From Stercorarius parasiticus (Eukaryota; Chordata; Aves; Charadriiformes; Stercorariidae), in contig VWZL01000264.1 of NCBI GenBank assembly GCA_013396915.1, positions 248,001 through 312,000 of the forward strand: a stretch of 64,000 bases of DNA. Direction: 5' to 3'. The stretch's first letter is position 1; each line of letters starts with the position of its first letter. Positions 63,781 through 64,000 of the stretch are shown piece by piece. Under the pieces are notes generated by a model. That model ran no database searches, was not told where the DNA came from, and worked only from the letters and a program-made list of their open reading frames with translations. The translations under genes were made by a program, and so were the position numbers.

Positions 63781-64000
63781 GTAATGGAAAACTTTACTGT
63801 TCTGTTTTGCTGTTGAGTAACTTGATCTATGTGGTTATTTTTATTCTTTTCTGTTTACATTCTTAGTGCCCTTTTCTGATTTTTGGACATATATGTACTT
63901 TTTCCTTCTATCTCCTATGAGCTCCTGGACAGAATTCTGCTGAAACCCCTTCCCCCTAAAAACACAGGCAAATGCAGATTAAAGGTACGTGCCTTTGCAA

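Larger units (their letters stand above)
62720..64000. other. noncoding right end
   Basis: No recognised gene. Two exon-like segments are listed separately. The sequence runs to the window edge without a recognised element. Confidence 0.45.

Overview
The window looks like nuclear DNA from a vertebrate, most likely a bird. It has long AT-rich noncoding stretches and only short chance ORFs with in-frame stops. It carries CR1-type LINE remnants, two old MIR SINE relics, one LTR of a type I recall as common in bird genomes, and A/C-rich tracts of the kind often seen in avian introns. No prokaryotic gene organisation, tRNA, rRNA or CRISPR array was seen. No ORF could be tied to a known protein, so no protein-coding gene is called.

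Layout. 1-2.5 kb: AT-rich sequence with a poly-A run ending in an N. 2.5-4.25 kb: a decayed CR1/L3-like LINE with endonuclease and reverse-transcriptase fragments. 4.25-20 kb: low-repeat noncoding DNA with one CR1 3' end fragment (about 16.3 kb) on the minus strand. 20.1-22.1 kb: the only CpG-rich island, with a 676-base assembly gap in its GC-richest part; this is the best promoter candidate. 22-59 kb: AT-rich DNA with dispersed ancient repeats, two MIR relics and several homeobox/POU-site-rich segments that look like candidate enhancers. 59.5-62.7 kb: an LTR cluster with a nearly complete LTR (about 61.58-62.71 kb), a short opposite-orientation LTR-start fragment beside it, and a 75-base chimeric fragment 2 kb upstream that joins the two LTR ends in reversed order. 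62.7-64 kb: noncoding DNA with two weak exon-like segments.

Interpretation. Hand counts of a few lines suggest that the plus strand carries more A and C left of the island and more T right of it. This is the pattern expected if transcription diverges from the island: minus-strand gene to the left, plus-strand gene to the right. On that reading most of the window is the first introns of two unidentified genes. This is inference from small samples.

The most interesting items are the reversed LTR-end chimera with its identical source segments, the 42-bp in-frame repeat within the LTR, the island with its hidden core, and the twin-site homeodomain and POU clusters at 26.8 and 40.2 kb.
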